Below, piece by piece: positions 14,964 through 15,096 of a stretch of DNA of 15,096 nucleotides. The position numbers and the translations under genes are program-made. The notes under the pieces are model-generated. The model was not told where the DNA came from. It searched no databases and saw only the letters and a list, made by a program, of their open reading frames with translations. Origin of the DNA: SAR92 clade bacterium (GTDB lineage: Bacteria; Pseudomonadota; Gammaproteobacteria; Pseudomonadales; Porticoccaceae); the NCBI GenBank assembly GCA_018607545.1, contig JABBBF010000115.1:2033-17128 (forward strand), read 5' to 3'. Every line of letters starts with the position of its first letter. Positions within the stretch are counted from its first letter, which is position 1.

Positions 14964-15096
14964 ATGAGCATTTATCTGCAACATTTTGCCCTTAAGCGAG
15001 AGCCATTCTCGATTGTCCCCGATCCTGGGTTTCTCTATCCCAGTATCTACCACCGACAGGCCGTAGCCCATTTAAAGTACGGCCTTGATCGCGAAG
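14964..15096 (+). CDS. gspA: GspA/ExeA-like AAA ATPase, N-terminal fragment
   Basis: Forty-four codons are visible before the right edge. The start MSIYLQHFALKREPFSIVPD continues with PGFLYPSIYHRQAVAHLKYG, matching the N-terminus of ExeA/GspA-type AAA ATPases (PFxxxPDPxFLYxSxxHxxAxxxLxYGL). In T2SS, GspA works with GspB in the inner membrane and uses peptidoglycan binding to place the secretin GspD in the envelope. The Walker A motif lies beyond the edge. A GAGGC sequence (14955-14959) is four bases before the ATG, and the gene starts 13 bases after gspD. Related ATPases occur in MSHA and other pilus loci, so the gspA name rests on its place directly after gspD. Confidence 0.82.
   Translation, partial: MSIYLQHFALKREPFSIVPDPGFLYPSIYHRQAVAHLKYGLDRE

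Overview
The window looks like chromosome from a free-living gammaproteobacterium of roughly 50% GC. The evidence is a conserved miaB-phoH-ybeY-corC-lnt cluster, a DUF1820 gene beside it, and a full general secretory (type II secretion, T2SS) operon, a set seen together in Pseudomonas-like and marine Cellvibrionales-type lineages. I cannot name a genus. Coding density is high. I see no tRNA, rRNA, CRISPR array, insertion sequence or phage gene.

Left part (1-4003, all minus strand; transcription order miaB, phoH, ybeY, corC, lnt). This is a housekeeping RNA/envelope operon. It encodes the tRNA methylthiotransferase MiaB, the PhoH-family ATPase YbeZ, the endoribonuclease YbeY, the CBS-domain protein CorC/YbeX, and the start of apolipoprotein N-acyltransferase Lnt, which runs off the left edge. 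A good sigma70-type promoter lies just upstream of miaB.

Middle (4004-4608). A divergent intergenic region of about 140 bases carries promoter-like sequences in both directions. A small DUF1820 gene of unknown role follows, then 120 bases without a recognisable gene, terminator or convincing promoter.

Right part (4609-15096, all plus strand). A tightly packed T2SS operon runs in the order gspE-F-G-H-I-J-K-L-M-C-D and then the start of a gspA/exeA-like ATPase gene cut by the right edge. It encodes the motor ATPase (E), platform protein (F), major pseudopilin (G), minor pseudopilins (H, I, J, K), assembly-platform proteins (L, M), the linker between inner membrane and secretin (C) and the outer-membrane secretin (D). 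Several junctions overlap (H/I, I/J, L/M, M/C), which suggests translational coupling. A weak hairpin with a T-tract directly after gspG may lower expression of the downstream minor components relative to the major pseudopilin. No gspN or prepilin peptidase gene (gspO/pilD) lies in the window; the peptidase is presumably encoded elsewhere.

I found no clear new system. The points worth checking are the operon order (gspC between gspM and gspD), acidic tails on the tip pseudopilins GspJ and GspK, cysteine pairs in the predicted periplasmic parts of GspL and GspM, the possible attenuator after gspG, the unresolved phoH start next to a perfect -10 box, and the uncharacterised DUF1820 gene between the two operons.
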